Positions 7,701 through 7,811 of a DNA stretch of 7,811 bases are shown piece after piece. The notes below the pieces were generated by a model, which made no database searches, was not told the DNA's origin, and worked only from the letters and a program-made list of their open reading frames with translations. Position 1 is the stretch's first letter. Each line of letters begins with the position of its first letter. Source of the DNA: Acidobacteriota bacterium (GTDB lineage: Bacteria; Acidobacteriota; Vicinamibacteria; Vicinamibacterales; CAVVIG01); assembly GCA_003222455.1 (NCBI GenBank), contig QHWF01000660.1:961-8771 (forward strand), in the 5' to 3' direction. The position numbers were made by a program, and so were the translations under genes.

Positions 7701-7811
7701 TTGATCGCAGCAAACTTTCCAATTCGTTCGAATTCGTGGTCACCGCCGGCGCACGGGCGCGCCAGCTCCTGAAGGGATCGACGCCGCGCGTTACCGTCGG
7801 CGAGCACAAGG
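7697..7811 (+). CDS. rpoZ: RNA polymerase omega subunit, N-terminal part (cut by window edge)
   Basis: Only 38 codons are inside the window, starting at ATG 7697, which overlaps the gmk stop by four bases (ATGA). The translation opens MIDRSKLSNSFEFVVTAGAR, followed by ARQLLKGSTPRV. This is the omega pattern: a short N-terminus, the F-x-x-V-x-x-A-x-x-R-A-x-Q-L core and a following basic stretch. Omega helps fold and assemble the beta-prime subunit and, in some bacteria, forms part of a ppGpp site. Its position directly after gmk matches the usual yicC-gmk-rpoZ order. The remaining residues of the protein lie past the right edge. Confidence 0.9.
   Translation, partial: MIDRSKLSNSFEFVVTAGARARQLLKGSTPRVTVGEHK

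Overview
The window reads as a chromosomal segment of a GC-rich bacterium. The combination of a surface-polysaccharide/lipid-export block, the conserved yicC-gmk-rpoZ block and AT-rich degenerate heptamer arrays between genes resembles Acidobacteriota of the Vicinamibacteria type. That assignment is an inference from gene style and repeats, not from a marker phylogeny.

Layout. Bases 1-616 (minus) hold the N-terminal 205 codons of a GT4-like glycosyltransferase whose C-terminal half lies outside the window. Bases 617-774 are a gene gap with a CACGAAG-type inverted repeat. Bases 775-1950 (minus) hold a complete second GT4 glycosyltransferase. A 36-bp divergent spacer separates it from a plus-strand run of UDP-glucose 6-dehydrogenase (1987-3288), UDP-glucose 4-epimerase (3278-4237) and an MsbA-type ABC exporter (4224-5949), the three genes overlapping end to start. 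Bases 5950-6196 carry two AT-rich heptamer arrays in opposite orientation. The last block is yicC (6197-7090), gmk (7080-7700) and the start of rpoZ (7697 to the right edge), again overlapping.

How the genes work together. Ugd and GalE make UDP-glucuronate and UDP-galactose from UDP-glucose. The two glycosyltransferases could use such donors, and the ABC exporter would flip a lipid or lipid-linked glycan. Together they suggest envelope or exopolysaccharide synthesis. YicC, Gmk and omega are housekeeping functions: RNA processing, GMP to GDP, and RNA polymerase assembly.

Most notable observations. The epimerase and the exporter each appear to lack about 14 conserved residues (about 42 nt in frame in galE, about 41 nt and so a frameshift in msbA). 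The two gaps lie only about 530 bp apart. This is either a genuine paired lesion or an assembly error. Both larger gene gaps hold inverted arrays of short degenerate repeats able to form long hairpins. The divergent spacer may hold overlapping promoters and a leaderless ugd message. I see no convincing undescribed multi-gene system here.
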